DNA of 64,000 bases from Paenibacillus protaetiae (GCF_004135365.1 NZ_CP035492.1:1-64000); one strand, 5' to 3'; shown: positions 7,409-17,187, counted from the first letter of the stretch. Translations and numbers: made by a program. Notes: generated by a model not told the origin, from the sequence alone.

Positions 7409-9073
7409 ATGAGCGATACAAATAATAACGGTTACGATGATTTCTTTAAAGCAAACGGCAGCGGTGAAGAACAAGGGGAACGCGATAACCGAAACGAGGA
7501 TACACGCCCGGAAGCGGAGCCAAGCAAACCTTCCTATTATTATTCTTATGGGCCGTTTAAGCCGGGGGCGGGCAACAGTCAGGATGAGCAGCAGCCTTAT
7601 GCCAGCCGTTCGGACAGCCCGAATAACGGCGAACGGCCGGCAGAACGATCCGACAGCCAGGCTAACCCGTCTTCATACGGTTATGACAATCAGCCTTATG
7701 GATATTCGCAGCCTAACGGAGCATCGCAGGCGGGACAATCTTACGCGGCTTCTTCTGAAGGGGCGGCACGAGCGCAGCAGCTTCGTCCGTTTACGCCAAA
7801 CCCGCAGGCACGCCAGTGGCAATTGAAGGAGCCGCGCCGGCGGACTTCACTTCGGTCGCTGTTTGCATCCTTCCTCGCAGGGGTTGTTGTTGTTGGCGTG
7901 TTAATGTGGGCGTCCGATAATTACAACTGGTTCAGCAACGCGGGAGTGCTGTCGACAACGAGCAGCTCCGGCACGCAAACGCCGCAAGCGGCGGGAACAA
8001 GCGGCGGGGCGTCAACCGTTGCTGCAAGGCCGGACGATTTGGCTCAGCTGTTTGATGAAGCTTCGCCGGCTGTTGTTAAAATTACGACTTATGTTAATGC
8101 AGCAAAGATGAATCAAGGCAACAGCATGCTGGACGATCCGTTTTTCCGTCAGTTTTTTGGCGGAGCGCCGGATGACTCGCAGCAAAATAAAAATCAAGAC
8201 AAAGACCAAATGCAGGAAAGCGGTCTTGGCACAGGTTTCTTCTTTGACTCTTCCGGCTACATTTTGACGAACCAGCACGTCGTAGCCGATTCGGACAAAA
8301 TCGAAGTTACGGTGCAAGGTTACGACAAGCCGTTTACGGCAGAACTGCTCGGCTCCAGCTTTGATTTGGATTTGGCCGTGCTGAAAGTAACAAACAGCAA
8401 AGCTTTCCCGACGCTGAAGCTTGGCAATTCGGATGATATTAAAATCGGCGATTGGGTTGTAGCAATCGGCAACCCTTACGGCTTTGATCATACGATTACG
8501 GCCGGTGTGCTTAGCGCCAAAGAGCGCCCGATCTCGATTTCGGATACGGACGGCACCCGCAACTACGAGCATTTGCTGCAAACGGACGCATCCATTAACC
8601 CGGGCAACTCCGGCGGCCCGCTGCTCAATACGGAAGGCGAAGTAATCGGCATTAACACGGCTGTCAGCTCGCAGGCGCAAGGCATCGGTTTTGCGATTCC
8701 GACCAGCACGATTAATTCGGTGCTTGACGACCTGAAGAACAACAAGCAAATTCCGAAAGACCCGGTTCCGTTTATCGGCGCTACGCTTACGGATGTGACG
8801 GATCAAATTGCCCAGCAGCTGGGCATGGATAAAGTCGAAGGCTCCATCGTAACGGCAGTAACCTACAATTCGCCTGCTTATAAAGCGGACTTGCGCCAAT
8901 ACGATGTTATATTGGGTATCGACGGCAAGAAGTACAATTCCACAAACGATTTGATCGCAGAAATTCAGAAGCATAAAGTTGGCGACAATATCGCGCTGAA
9001 CATTGTGCGGAATGGCAAAACGATGGACCTGCAAGTTCAGGTCGGAGATAAAAACCAATTTAATGTAGAATAA
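7409..9073 (+). CDS. htrA: HtrA/DegP-like membrane-anchored serine protease
   Basis: 554 residues from ATG 7409, preceded by GCGGAGGGG; an upstream in-frame start lacks a ribosome site. A long Gln/Asn/Pro/Tyr-rich cytosolic N-terminus (about 1-125) precedes one membrane helix (SLFASFLAGVVVVGVLMWAS). The extracytosolic S1C protease domain follows with the triad His290 (LTNQHVVAD), Asp321 (FDLDLAVLKV) and Ser401 (NPGNSGGPLL). One C-terminal PDZ domain covers about 460-545. It degrades misfolded exported proteins (family). The two-component system directly downstream suggests secretion-stress control, like CssRS in Bacillus or MprAB-PepD in mycobacteria. Confidence 0.95.
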   Translation: MSDTNNNGYDDFFKANGSGEEQGERDNRNEDTRPEAEPSKPSYYYSYGPFKPGAGNSQDEQQPYASRSDSPNNGERPAERSDSQANPSSYGYDNQPYGYSQPNGASQAGQSYAASSEGAARAQQLRPFTPNPQARQWQLKEPRRRTSLRSLFASFLAGVVVVGVLMWASDNYNWFSNAGVLSTTSSSGTQTPQAAGTSGGASTVAARPDDLAQLFDEASPAVVKITTYVNAAKMNQGNSMLDDPFFRQFFGGAPDDSQQNKNQDKDQMQESGLGTGFFFDSSGYILTNQHVVADSDKIEVTVQGYDKPFTAELLGSSFDLDLAVLKVTNSKAFPTLKLGNSDDIKIGDWVVAIGNPYGFDHTITAGVLSAKERPISISDTDGTRNYEHLLQTDASINPGNSGGPLLNTEGEVIGINTAVSSQAQGIGFAIPTSTINSVLDDLKNNKQIPKDPVPFIGATLTDVTDQIAQQLGMDKVEGSIVTAVTYNSPAYKADLRQYDVILGIDGKKYNSTNDLIAEIQKHKVGDNIALNIVRNGKTMDLQVQVGDKNQFNVE

Positions 9074-9100
9074 AGCTAACGGTGCAATCGCAAGGTTGCC

Positions 9101-9135
9101 AAACAGCGCAGAGCACAATTCGCTCTGCGCTGTTT
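9101..9135. other. 14-bp perfect hairpin between htrA and its regulator gene
   Basis: AAACAGCGCAGAGC and its exact reverse complement with a 7-nt loop. There is no T-run, so complete termination is unlikely. It may separate htrA mRNA from the regulator genes by processing or partial attenuation. Confidence 0.6.
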
Positions 9136-9158
9136 GCGGATAAGGGGGAGAATGCGGA

Positions 9159-9848
9159 ATGAGGCCTCATGTTGTTGTCGTAGATGACGATGAGAAAATT
9201 ATTTCATTATTAAGAAGAAGCTTGGCGTTTGAAGGATACGAAGTGACAACGGCGAGCAACGGACTGGAAGGCATAAAAATATTGATGGGCATGGAGCCGG
9301 ATTTGCTAGTGCTTGACGTCATGATGCCGCAGATTGACGGCTGGGAAGTATGCCGGCGGGTGAGAGAAAGCGGAAGCAGCGTTCCGATTCTGATGCTGAC
9401 CGCCAAAGACGATGTGGTAGACCGCGTCAGAGGGCTTGATATGGGAGCGGACGATTATTTGGTGAAGCCGTTTGCGCTGGAGGAGCTCCTCGCAAGAGTG
9501 CGCGCGCTCCTGCGGCGCAAAACGGAACGGACAGAGGAGACGGGCAACCGGATCGTCTATGAAGATTTGACGCTCGATCAAGATTCGCGCGAAGCGATAC
9601 GCGACGGCAAACGGATTGAGCTGACCGCCAAGGAATATGACCTGCTCTTATTGTTTATGCAAAATCCGCGGCGCGTGCTGACCCGCGATTCCATTATGGA
9701 GAAAATATGGGGTTACGACTTCAGCGGCGAATCCAATGTGCTGGAAGTATATATTGCGATGCTTCGCCAGAAGCTGGAGGAAGGCGGAGGCAAACGGATC
9801 ATTCAGACGGTGCGCGGCACCGGTTATGTGCTTCGTGGAGAGGGCTGA
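9159..9848 (+). CDS. OmpR-family response regulator next to htrA
   Basis: 229 residues. The receiver domain has DDDE at residues 9-12, the phosphorylation site in LLVLDVMMPQIDGWEV and the switch Lys in GADDYLVKPFALEELLARV. A winged-helix domain (about 130-227) ends RQKLEEGGGKRIIQTVRGTG. It is 6 bp upstream of its kinase gene. A GGGGGAG site precedes ATG. By position it probably controls htrA; a CssR- or MprA-like role is inferred. Confidence 0.93.
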   Translation: MRPHVVVVDDDEKIISLLRRSLAFEGYEVTTASNGLEGIKILMGMEPDLLVLDVMMPQIDGWEVCRRVRESGSSVPILMLTAKDDVVDRVRGLDMGADDYLVKPFALEELLARVRALLRRKTERTEETGNRIVYEDLTLDQDSREAIRDGKRIELTAKEYDLLLLFMQNPRRVLTRDSIMEKIWGYDFSGESNVLEVYIAMLRQKLEEGGGKRIIQTVRGTGYVLRGEG

Positions 9849-9854
9849 TGCAGC

Positions 9855-11357
9855 ATGACGATACGTCTTCGTTTGACATTATGGTATTCGGGCTTGCTGG
9901 CCGCGACGTTGCTTGGTTTTTCAATTGTCATTTACGTCCTGGTCAGCATTAACACTTACAGCGGCATTAAGCCGGGGCTAAAGCAAGTAGCCGATCAGGT
10001 TGACATTGTAGGCGTCATCAATATCGCTGAACAGCAGTTGAATTTGGATGTCCGGTCAGAGATCGGAAAAAACTATTATTTTCAGGTCGTCAATTATCAG
10101 GACCAGAAATTGATTCCTTCGGAAAGCATGTCGGATCTGGGGTTCTTTTTTCCGTACCCAAAAGATCCCGGCAGCGTATCTTCCAATTATAAAAAAGTGA
10201 AAATAACGATCAACGGCCAGTCGTACCCTTTTTTGCTGTACCAGGAGCCGATATATATTAAAGGAACGCTTGTAGGGCTGAAGCAGGTTGGCGCTTATTT
10301 AGGCAATGAAGAACGGCTGATGGCGGCCATGCGCTCCAACCTGACCTTGTCGTCCATCCTCGTCATTATTATTGCTTTTACGGTAGGCTTGTTTCTGGCG
10401 CGCAAAGCGTTGCTTCCGATCGACCGGGTGACCCGTGCCACGGAGATGGTGCAGGGCGGCTCGGATTTGAGCGTGCGTATTCCGCTGGAAGGGTCGGAGC
10501 GGGACGAGATCGGCCGGCTTATCCGGACGTTAAACGTCATGCTGGCCCGGCTGGAGCATGCATACAACGATTTGGACGAGTCGTATAAAATGCAGCGAAG
10601 GTTTGTATCGGACGCATCCCATGAACTGCGGACGCCGCTTACAACTATTCGGGGCAATATCGAGCTGCTCGAAAAAATGTGGAAAAAGCAGGAGCAGCAA
10701 TCTGCTGCCGGCCAGCTTGTTCTCGATCAGATGCAGCAGGAGATGTCGCTTGAAGCGATGCAGGATATTTCGGCGGAAGCGAAGCGGATGTCGACGCTGG
10801 TCAACGATTTGCTGGCGCTTGCCCGTGCCGATGCCGGGTATGTAATGGAAAAGCAGGAGCTGGAAGTGGTTCCGCTTCTGGAAGAGGTAGCCCGGAGGGC
10901 GCAGCTGCTGCCGCGGCGTGCGGACTGGATCGTGAACGATTTGTCGGTATTGAAAGGTGTGCGCGTTAACGGCAATCATGATTACTTGCAGCAGCTGGTG
11001 TTTATTTTTATAGAAAATGCATTTAAGTATACGCCGCAAGGCGAAGTTGAGCTGGAAGCAAAGCTGCGGGACGGCCGGGCCGGCATCGTTATTAAAGATA
11101 CCGGAATCGGCATGAATCCGGAGGAAGTGCCGCATATTTTTGACCGCTTCTACCGTGCGGATGAATCAAGAGGCCAAACCGTTGGCACAGGGCTTGGTTT
11201 ATCCATTGCCAAATGGATTATTGACGAGCATAAAGGCTCCGTTGAAGTGGAGACACGCGAAGGTGCGGGCTCAACCTTTACGATTTGGCTGCCCATTGCC
11301 TTTTCGGATGGTACGCAATCGTCTATAATAGAAGGAATGGACCGTGCAAACGGATAG
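9855..11357 (+). CDS. Sensor histidine kinase, partner of the htrA-linked regulator
   Basis: 500 residues. Membrane helices lie at about 9-30 and 166-185, enclosing an extracytosolic sensor of about 135 residues. HAMP (about 186-240), HisKA with [20 protein letters not shown] (phospho-His in SHELRTP) and an HATPase domain with N box [22 protein letters not shown] and [12 protein letters not shown] follow. IspH follows 17 bp after the stop, so the three genes may share a transcript. Confidence 0.94.
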   Translation: MTIRLRLTLWYSGLLAATLLGFSIVIYVLVSINTYSGIKPGLKQVADQVDIVGVINIAEQQLNLDVRSEIGKNYYFQVVNYQDQKLIPSESMSDLGFFFPYPKDPGSVSSNYKKVKITINGQSYPFLLYQEPIYIKGTLVGLKQVGAYLGNEERLMAAMRSNLTLSSILVIIIAFTVGLFLARKALLPIDRVTRATEMVQGGSDLSVRIPLEGSERDEIGRLIRTLNVMLARLEHAYNDLDESYKMQRRFVSDASHELRTPLTTIRGNIELLEKMWKKQEQQSAAGQLVLDQMQQEMSLEAMQDISAEAKRMSTLVNDLLALARADAGYVMEKQELEVVPLLEEVARRAQLLPRRADWIVNDLSVLKGVRVNGNHDYLQQLVFIFIENAFKYTPQGEVELEAKLRDGRAGIVIKDTGIGMNPEEVPHIFDRFYRADESRGQTVGTGLGLSIAKWIIDEHKGSVEVETREGAGSTFTIWLPIAFSDGTQSSIIEGMDRANG

Positions 11358-11374
11358 AAAGCAGGTGTCAGCTG

Positions 11375-12337
11375 ATGGAAATCGTAAAAATTTCACCCCG
11401 CGGTTATTGCTATGGGGTAGTCGACGCAATGGTGCTCGCGCTGGAAACGGTCAGAAACCTGGAGCTGCCGCGTCCGATTTATATATTGGGCATGATTGTT
11501 CATAATGCACATGTAACGGAAGCTTTTGAACGGGAAGGCGTAATTACGCTTGACGGGCCGAACCGCCTTCAAATTTTGGATCAGATTGAATCCGGAACGG
11601 TTATTTTTACCGCACATGGCGTTTCACCGGAAGTGCGTCAGCGGGCCAGGGATAAAGGGCTGTCGGTTGTTGACGCCACTTGCCCGGACGTTACGAAAAC
11701 GCATGACCTTATCCGCGAGAAGACGTCGCAAGGTTATGATATTGTTTATATCGGCAAAAAAGGCCACCCCGAGCCGGAAGGTGCGCTTGGCATCGCGCCG
11801 GACCGCGTTCATTTGATTGAGCGCGAGGACGAAATCGAGCAGTTGAGCCTATCGAACGAACGGATTATTATTACAAATCAGACCACGATGTCGCAATGGG
11901 ATATTCGCCATTTGATCGCGAAGCTGGAACAGAAATTTCCGCATGCCGAGGTCCATAATGAAATTTGCCTCGCCACGCAGGTGCGTCAGGAGGCTGTTGC
12001 CGGCCAAGCCGGAGAAGCGCAGCTGTGTATCGTTGTAGGCGATCCGCGCAGCAATAACTCCAACCGTCTGGCACAAGTGTCGGAGGAAATCGCAGGTGTA
12101 AAAGCGTACCGGGTTGCCGATGTCACGGAAATTAAACAGGAATGGCTGAAGGGCGTAGACCGGGTAGCGGTCACTTCCGGCGCTTCTACGCCAACGCCAA
12201 TTACCAAAGAGGTAATTGCGTACCTTGAGCAATACGATCACAGCAATCCGGAGACTTGGGAAGTGAGACGTACCGTCAACTTCAATAAGCTGCTGCCGGC
12301 TGTAAAAACGAAAAATACCGCTCCGGCATCTTCATAA
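11375..12337 (+). CDS. ispH: 4-hydroxy-3-methylbut-2-enyl diphosphate reductase
   Basis: 320 residues. It catalyses the last step of the MEP isoprenoid pathway, making IPP and DMAPP with a 4Fe-4S cluster. The three cluster cysteines are C12 (RGYCYGV), C103 (VDATCPDV) and C198 (NEICLATQ). [17 protein letters not shown] and [10 protein letters not shown] motifs also fit. ATG 11375 is chosen for the start as an AGGTG site precedes and the longer frame lies inside the kinase gene. Confidence 0.96.
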   Translation: MEIVKISPRGYCYGVVDAMVLALETVRNLELPRPIYILGMIVHNAHVTEAFEREGVITLDGPNRLQILDQIESGTVIFTAHGVSPEVRQRARDKGLSVVDATCPDVTKTHDLIREKTSQGYDIVYIGKKGHPEPEGALGIAPDRVHLIEREDEIEQLSLSNERIIITNQTTMSQWDIRHLIAKLEQKFPHAEVHNEICLATQVRQEAVAGQAGEAQLCIVVGDPRSNNSNRLAQVSEEIAGVKAYRVADVTEIKQEWLKGVDRVAVTSGASTPTPITKEVIAYLEQYDHSNPETWEVRRTVNFNKLLPAVKTKNTAPASS

Positions 12338-12365
12338 ACTTGTCCGGATGCCTATATCCGGCATA

Positions 12366-12399
12366 AAGAGGCAGTCCAACTGATGGACTGCTTCTTTTT
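12366..12399 (+). terminator. Terminator after ispH
   Basis: Stem GGCAGTCCA / TGGACTGCT with loop ACTGA followed by TCTTTTTA. Confidence 0.88.
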
Positions 12400-12458
12400 A
12401 TGTTCCTTAACAGAAGGGCTTTTGTGCTTGCATGCATCAGCATGTTATTATTTTCTGC

Positions 12459-12487
12459 TTGACGAATGAGGCGCATTCCGGTATATT
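12459..12487 (+). promoter_or_regulatory. Sigma-A promoter for the DAHP synthase gene
   Basis: TTGACG, 17-bp spacer, TATATT. It is followed by a leader with a run of degenerate AAAGC-TA repeats (about 12500-12540). I see no T-box or other riboswitch. Confidence 0.65.
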
Positions 12488-12587
12488 TACTTTAACGAAT
12501 AAAAGCATAAAAGCTTAAAAGCGTATAAGCGTTGAAGCGCGACGGGATTCGCGGTCAACATCAATGAATATAGAGGGAGAGATCATC

Positions 12588-13649
12588 ATGATCGTTATTA
12601 CGAAACCGGATATTACCGAAGAACGCATTTCGGAGATCACTCAATATATTGAAAGAAACGGCGTGCAGCCCCATGTATCCAGAGGGACGGACCGTACCGT
12701 GATCGGCATCATCGGCAAAGCGGAACCAACGCTTGCAGACCATCTGCGCCAATTGAAAGGCGTAGAAAATGTCATTAAAATTTCAAAATCGTATAAGCTC
12801 GCCAGCCGGGATTTCCACCCGGACGATACGATCATTGATATTAAAGGCGTCAAAATCGGCGGCAGCAATCTGGTCATTATGGGCGGTCCATGCGCCGTCG
12901 AGACGCCGGAGCAAATTGATGAGATTGCGCGTCTGGTGAAAGCGGCAGGCGGCCAAGTGCTGCGCGGCGGAGCATTCAAGCCGCGTACCGGCCCTTACAG
13001 CTTTCAGGGCACAGGCGTAGAGGGCTTGCGTATGATGGCGGAAGCAGGCAAGAAACACGGCCTGTTGACAATTACAGAAGTGATGACGCCGGAATATGTA
13101 GATGTATGTGCAGAATATGCCGACATTTTGCAAGTAGGCACAAGAAATATGCAAAACTTCGACCTGCTGCGCAAGCTGGGCACGATTCAAACTCCGGTGC
13201 TGCTGAAGAGAGGCTTCAGCGCAACGTACGACGAATTCCTGAACGCAGCGGAATACATTCTTGCCGGCGGCAATCCGAATGTCATGTTATGCGAGCGCGG
13301 AATCCGAACATTCGAAAGCTACACGCGCAACACGCTTGATCTGGCAGCTATTCCGGTTCTGCAATCGCTCAGCCATCTTCCGGTTATTTCTGACCCAAGC
13401 CATGGCACAGGGCGCCGCGAGCTGGTAGAGCCGATGTCCAAAGCTTCGGTTGCAGCCGGTGCAAACGGCTTGATCGTCGAAATGCATACCGACCCGGACA
13501 ATTCTATGACAGGCGACGGCGTTCAATCGCTGTTCCCGGATCAATTTGCGAATTTGTTAAAAGATTTGGAGAAACTTGCGCCGTTGGTAGGCAAACAGTT
13601 TAATACCGAGAAGCAGCCGGCGGAAGCATTTGCAACCTGGAAAATGTAA
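12588..13649 (+). CDS. aroF: 3-deoxy-7-phosphoheptulonate (DAHP) synthase, beta subclass
   Basis: 353 residues from ATG 12588, with GAGGGAGA 8 bases upstream. It catalyses the first step of the shikimate pathway. An N-terminal ferredoxin-like regulatory region (about 1-70) precedes a TIM-barrel domain of the DAHP/KDO8P synthase family: [95 protein letters not shown]. It appears monocistronic, between its own promoter and terminator. Confidence 0.95.
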   Translation: MIVITKPDITEERISEITQYIERNGVQPHVSRGTDRTVIGIIGKAEPTLADHLRQLKGVENVIKISKSYKLASRDFHPDDTIIDIKGVKIGGSNLVIMGGPCAVETPEQIDEIARLVKAAGGQVLRGGAFKPRTGPYSFQGTGVEGLRMMAEAGKKHGLLTITEVMTPEYVDVCAEYADILQVGTRNMQNFDLLRKLGTIQTPVLLKRGFSATYDEFLNAAEYILAGGNPNVMLCERGIRTFESYTRNTLDLAAIPVLQSLSHLPVISDPSHGTGRRELVEPMSKASVAAGANGLIVEMHTDPDNSMTGDGVQSLFPDQFANLLKDLEKLAPLVGKQFNTEKQPAEAFATWKM

Positions 13650-13656
13650 AGCGGAC

Positions 13657-13689
13657 AAAAAGCCGCAGCTCTTAGCTGCGGCTTTTTTC
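13657..13689 (+). terminator. Terminator after the DAHP synthase gene
   Basis: Stem AAAAGCCGCAGCT / AGCTGCGGCTTTT with a CTT loop and T-run. Confidence 0.92.
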
Positions 13690-13727
13690 TTATGTTTGGC
13701 GAGTCTTTTGGTACTTTCGCTAAATCT

Positions 13728-13744
13728 TGTAAGAATACCTTACA
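13728..13744 (+). promoter_or_regulatory. GlnR/TnrA-type operator upstream of glnA
   Basis: TGTAAGAATACCTTACA matches TGTNANAWWWTMTNACA at 16 of 17 positions, with the same C at base 11 as the amt box. A second half-site, AATACCTTACA (13756-13766), follows 22 bp on. Both lie just upstream of the glnA -35, a position suited to control of the promoter. Confidence 0.8.
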
Positions 13745-13772
13745 CCGGAATAAAAAATACCTTACATAACTA

Positions 13773-13802
13773 TTGACGTCCGAAAGTATGCAGTTTTATA
13801 AT
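13773..13802 (+). promoter_or_regulatory. Sigma-A promoter of glnA
   Basis: TTGACG (13773-13778), 18-bp spacer, TATAAT (13797-13802), about 78 bp before the start codon. Confidence 0.75.
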
Positions 13803-13879
13803 AGCTTCAATGGTCAAACAAAAATTGAACGATTGCAGTTCAATACTAAGTGAATGTTCGGAAATGGAGGAACTATCTG

Positions 13880-15304
13880 ATGTCAGTACAAAATGTTTTG
13901 GACAAAATTAAAGAAAACAGCATTCAGTTTGTAGATTTCCGCTTCGTGGATCTTTCCGGCCGCGCTCACCACATTACTCTTCCTTCGACAGAAGTTGACG
14001 CGGACACGTTCGTAAACGGCGTGGCATTCGACGGCTCTTCGATCGTAGGTTTCCGCGGGATTGAAGAATCCGACATGGTTATGATGCCTGATACGGAATC
14101 CGTTTATGTGGATCCTTTCACCGATCACCCTACGTTGAACGTAATGTGTAACATCCATACTCCGGACGGCGAGCGTTATGAGCGCGATCCGCGCAGCATC
14201 GCTCAAAAAGCGGAAGAGTACCTCCAAAAATCGGGTGTTGGTACGGCAGCGTTTTTTGCACCTGAATCCGAATTCTTTATCTTTGACGACGTTCGTTACG
14301 AAAGCTCGATGAACACATCCTTCTTCTCCGTTGATTCCGAAGAAGCAGCTTGGAACACGGGCCGTAAAGAAGAGGGCGGCAACCTTGCATTTAAAGTAGG
14401 CGTTAAAGGCGGTTATGTTCCGGTTGCTCCTGTTGACTCCCAACAAGACATCCGCAGCGAAATGGTTCGCCTGATGCAAGAGTCGGGTCTTCGCGTAGAA
14501 CGTCACCATCACGAAGTTGCAACAGCTGGCCAAGCTGAAATCAACTTCCGTTTTGACTCGCTGACTAAGACGGCTGACAACCTCCTGAAATATAAATACA
14601 TCGTTCATAACGTTGCTCGCCAATACGGCAAAGTAGCTACTTTTATGCCTAAACCGCTTTTCGGCGACAACGGCAGCGGTATGCACGTTCACCAATCGAT
14701 CTTTAACGGCGATACGCCTTTGTTCTGGGAAAAAGGCGCATATGCGAACCTGAGCGAAATGGCTCTGAACTACATCGGCGGTATTCTGCATCACGCTCCT
14801 GCCCTGATCGCTTTGACGAACCCAAGCACGAACTCGTTCAAACGTCTGGTACCAGGTTACGAAGCGCCGGTTAACCTTGTATTCTCGAAAGGTAACCGTT
14901 CCGCAGCTGTTCGTATTCCAGTTGCAGCTGTGACGCCTAAAGGTTGTCGTATCGAGTTCCGTACGCCGGACTCCACGGCTAACCCTTACCTCGCATTCGC
15001 GGCTATGCTGCTTGCAGGTATCGACGGCATTAAACGCAAAATCGACCCAACCGCTCTTGGTTATGGTCCATTCGACAAAAACATCTACGATCTTTCCGAT
15101 GAAGAGAAGAAAGAAATCCGCAGCGTACCAGGCACGCTGAACGAAGCGCTTGACGCTCTGGAAGCGGACTCCGCATTCTTGACTGAAGGCGGCGTATTCA
15201 CGGAAGACTTCATCGCGAACTATGTTGCGGTTAAACGCGCAGAAGCGAAAGCAGTCGACATCCGTATTCATCCGCATGAATACAGCCTGTATTTCGATTG
15301 CTAA
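13880..15304 (+). CDS. glnA: Type I glutamine synthetase, with GSI-beta-like features
   Basis: 474 residues from ATG 13880 (GGAGG upstream). It makes glutamine from glutamate, ammonia and ATP as a dodecamer. Motifs: FDGSSIVGF, FFAPESEFFIFD, NGSGMHVHQS, KRLVPGYEAPVNL, and EFRTPDSTANPYLAF. It is longer than the usual about 444-residue GSI-alpha of Bacillus and carries KNIYDLSDEEK with Tyr403 at the place of the E. coli adenylylation Tyr. The B. subtilis feedback residue Arg62 (GFVRIEESD) is replaced: the text reads GFRGIEESD. No glnR is adjacent. It may therefore be a second, less feedback-sensitive isozyme. GlnR boxes lie upstream. Confidence 0.95.
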   Translation: MSVQNVLDKIKENSIQFVDFRFVDLSGRAHHITLPSTEVDADTFVNGVAFDGSSIVGFRGIEESDMVMMPDTESVYVDPFTDHPTLNVMCNIHTPDGERYERDPRSIAQKAEEYLQKSGVGTAAFFAPESEFFIFDDVRYESSMNTSFFSVDSEEAAWNTGRKEEGGNLAFKVGVKGGYVPVAPVDSQQDIRSEMVRLMQESGLRVERHHHEVATAGQAEINFRFDSLTKTADNLLKYKYIVHNVARQYGKVATFMPKPLFGDNGSGMHVHQSIFNGDTPLFWEKGAYANLSEMALNYIGGILHHAPALIALTNPSTNSFKRLVPGYEAPVNLVFSKGNRSAAVRIPVAAVTPKGCRIEFRTPDSTANPYLAFAAMLLAGIDGIKRKIDPTALGYGPFDKNIYDLSDEEKKEIRSVPGTLNEALDALEADSAFLTEGGVFTEDFIANYVAVKRAEAKAVDIRIHPHEYSLYFDC

Positions 15305-15324
15305 TCAGAACTCATTTATCGTAT

Positions 15325-15352
15325 AACGGGTCCCGTCAGGGACCCGTTTTTT
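15325..15352 (+). terminator. Terminator after glnA
   Basis: AACGGGTCCC / GGGACCCGTT with a GTCA loop and T6. Confidence 0.92.
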
Positions 15353-15943
15353 ATATGGTTCCGGATTGCAGCGGCACGGTCAGCAGCTGTTCATACATAG
15401 GACTTTGGCCCATCCGGGTACGATACAAAACGATATGCTCGGGATGCCATTTGGCAGATGGCTCGCCGGGTCCGCCGTTTATGTCAGCTGCAGCAGGCAG
15501 TTCACTCGAGAACGGGCCGGCGCCATCATATTTGCGGGCAATCGTAATATGGGGCTGTAAGGGCGCTTCTCCGGCGTGTAGCCGAGCTGCCCGCTTAAAT
15601 GTTCGCCTATGGCTCTATGCAGCGCTGTAAGCGCTTCTGGCTGCTGTTTAAGCCCGATCCATAATACGGAGGGATGCTCAGGACGGCCAAAGACGCTCAG
15701 ACGGCCTAATTGCAAGGTGAACGGCTCTGCCAGCTTGGCTGCGGCGGCGAGCGCTTTTTCCACTAGCGGTAACGCCTCTGGCGGTGTATCGCTAATAAAA
15801 TGCAGCGTAATATGCCAATCTTCGGGATGCACCCAGCGCGAGAACAAAAGCTCTGATTGCCATTGAGGCAGCTTTGCCTTTATCAATTTCCGGATTGCAT
15901 CCGGGATAGGCAACGCAGTGAAAATCCGAATATTTTCGTACAA
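15351..15943 (-). pseudogene. thpR: RNA 2',3'-cyclic phosphodiesterase (2'-5' RNA ligase family), frameshifted
   Basis: TTG 15943 with GGAGGG 7 bases upstream reads MYENIRIFTALPIPDAIRK, the first HxT motif WHITLHFIS, and VFGRPEHPSVLWIGL up to KRPYSP. At the C4 run (15551-15554) one base is missing: the plus-one frame continues exactly as HITIARKYDGAGPFSSELPA, with the second HxT motif, and runs on to KWHPEHIVLYRTRMGQSPMY and the stop at 15351. The total of 593 nt is one short of 198 codons. As sequenced, the protein loses its second catalytic His. Either a real mutation or a homopolymer sequencing error. Confidence 0.85.
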
Positions 15944-15991
15944 AATTATGCCCTCCGTTCGACTTTTGTTGCAAAACTGGGGAGTTATGTC

Positions 15992-16020
15992 TTGAAGCAA
16001 GCCCGTAAAATTGCTATTAT
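15992..16020 (+). promoter_or_regulatory. Probable sigma-A promoter of serC
   Basis: TTGAAG, 17-bp spacer, TATTAT, ending 57 bp before the serC start. Confidence 0.6.
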
Positions 16021-16077
16021 AGCCATATCCTATTGATCCAAAGAACGATTTGAAAAAGAAAAAAGGTGGTATCGGAG

Positions 16078-17163
16078 ATGAAACGAGCGTACAACTTTAA
16101 TGCAGGACCTGCCGCTTTGCCGCTGGAAGTGCTGCAGCAAGCGCAAGAACAGTTTGTGGACTACCAGGGCGCGGGCATGTCCCTCATGGAAATGTCGCAC
16201 CGGAGCAATCTTTATGAGCAAGTGAACAATGAAGCACAAGCTCTTATGCGCGAGCTGCTGGGCATCCCGGACAATTACAAAGTATTGTTCCTCCAAGGCG
16301 GCGCCAGCCAGCAATTTGCGATGATTCCGATGAATCTGATGCGTGAAGGCCGTCCGGCTGCCTTTGTACAAACCGGCGCTTGGGCAGGCAAAGCAATCAA
16401 AGAAGCCAAGCTGATCGGCGAGACGGTGATTGCCGCTTCGACGGAAAGCGACAATTTTAACCGTATGCCGGAGCTTTCCGAGATTCAAGTTCCGGACAAT
16501 GCTTCGTACCTGCATCTGACGTCCAACGAAACGATTGGAGGCACGCAATTTGCCGAATATCCGGATACAGGCGCGGTTCCGCTTGTTGCCGATATGTCCA
16601 GCGATATTTTGAGCCGTCCGATTGATGTGAACCAGTTCGGGCTGATTTATGCCGGCGCTCAAAAAAACCTCGGTCCTTCCGGCGTTACGGTTGTCATTGT
16701 ACGCGAAGACCTGATTGCTGAAAGCCCTAAATCGCTCCCGGTCATTTTCCGATACGATACGCATGCGAAACAAAATTCGCTTTATAATACACCGCCTTCC
16801 TTCTCCGTATACATGGTGGGCCTTGTGTTGAAATGGATCAAATCGCAAGGTGGCGTAAGCCAAATCCAGCAATATAACGCTAACAAAACGAAGCTGATTT
16901 ATGACGTAATTGATCAAAGCGGCGGCTTCTACAAAGGGGTTGCGCAGCCGGGCAGCCGCTCGGTGATGAACTTGACGTTCCGCATGCAATCCGAAGAGCT
17001 GGAGAAGCTGTTCGTGAAGCAGTCGGAGCAAGAAGGTTTTGTAGGCTTGAAAGGCCATCGCGATGTCGGCGGCTTGCGCGCTTCGACGTATAACGCGGTT
17101 CCGCTTGAAAGCTGTCAGGCGCTTGCGCAGTTTATGGCTGATTTCCAAAAACGGAACGGCTAA
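16078..17163 (+). CDS. serC: Phosphoserine aminotransferase
   Basis: 361 residues from ATG 16078 (AAGGTGG upstream). PLP enzyme of serine biosynthesis that converts 3-phosphohydroxypyruvate to phosphoserine. Signature parts: NFNAGPAALPLEVL, LLGIPDNYKVLFLQGGAS, HLTSNETIGGTQF, ADMSSDILSRPID, and the PLP-lysine region LIYAGAQKNLGPSGVTVVIV (Lys in AQKN). The length is normal for the family. It stands alone between its promoter and a terminator. Confidence 0.96.
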   Translation: MKRAYNFNAGPAALPLEVLQQAQEQFVDYQGAGMSLMEMSHRSNLYEQVNNEAQALMRELLGIPDNYKVLFLQGGASQQFAMIPMNLMREGRPAAFVQTGAWAGKAIKEAKLIGETVIAASTESDNFNRMPELSEIQVPDNASYLHLTSNETIGGTQFAEYPDTGAVPLVADMSSDILSRPIDVNQFGLIYAGAQKNLGPSGVTVVIVREDLIAESPKSLPVIFRYDTHAKQNSLYNTPPSFSVYMVGLVLKWIKSQGGVSQIQQYNANKTKLIYDVIDQSGGFYKGVAQPGSRSVMNLTFRMQSEELEKLFVKQSEQEGFVGLKGHRDVGGLRASTYNAVPLESCQALAQFMADFQKRNG

Positions 17164-17187
17164 GCCGAACGTTCAACAACTACAAAA

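Noticed and set aside
8012-9118. A 368-codon open frame on the minus strand opposite htrA
   Set aside because: It is a shadow of the htrA coding sequence: it has no ribosome site or recognisable domain, and its composition follows the codon pattern of the real gene.
12500-12540. T-box or tryptophan-type leader upstream of the DAHP synthase gene
   Set aside because: Only short AAAGC-TA repeats are seen; no T-box consensus, specifier stem or leader peptide.
13883-15277. A 464-codon open frame on the minus strand opposite glnA
   Set aside because: Antisense shadow of a highly conserved gene; Cys/Arg/Phe-rich nonsense protein without motifs.
16030-17148. A 372-codon minus-strand frame opposite serC
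   Set aside because: Same explanation; serC is unmistakable on the plus strand.
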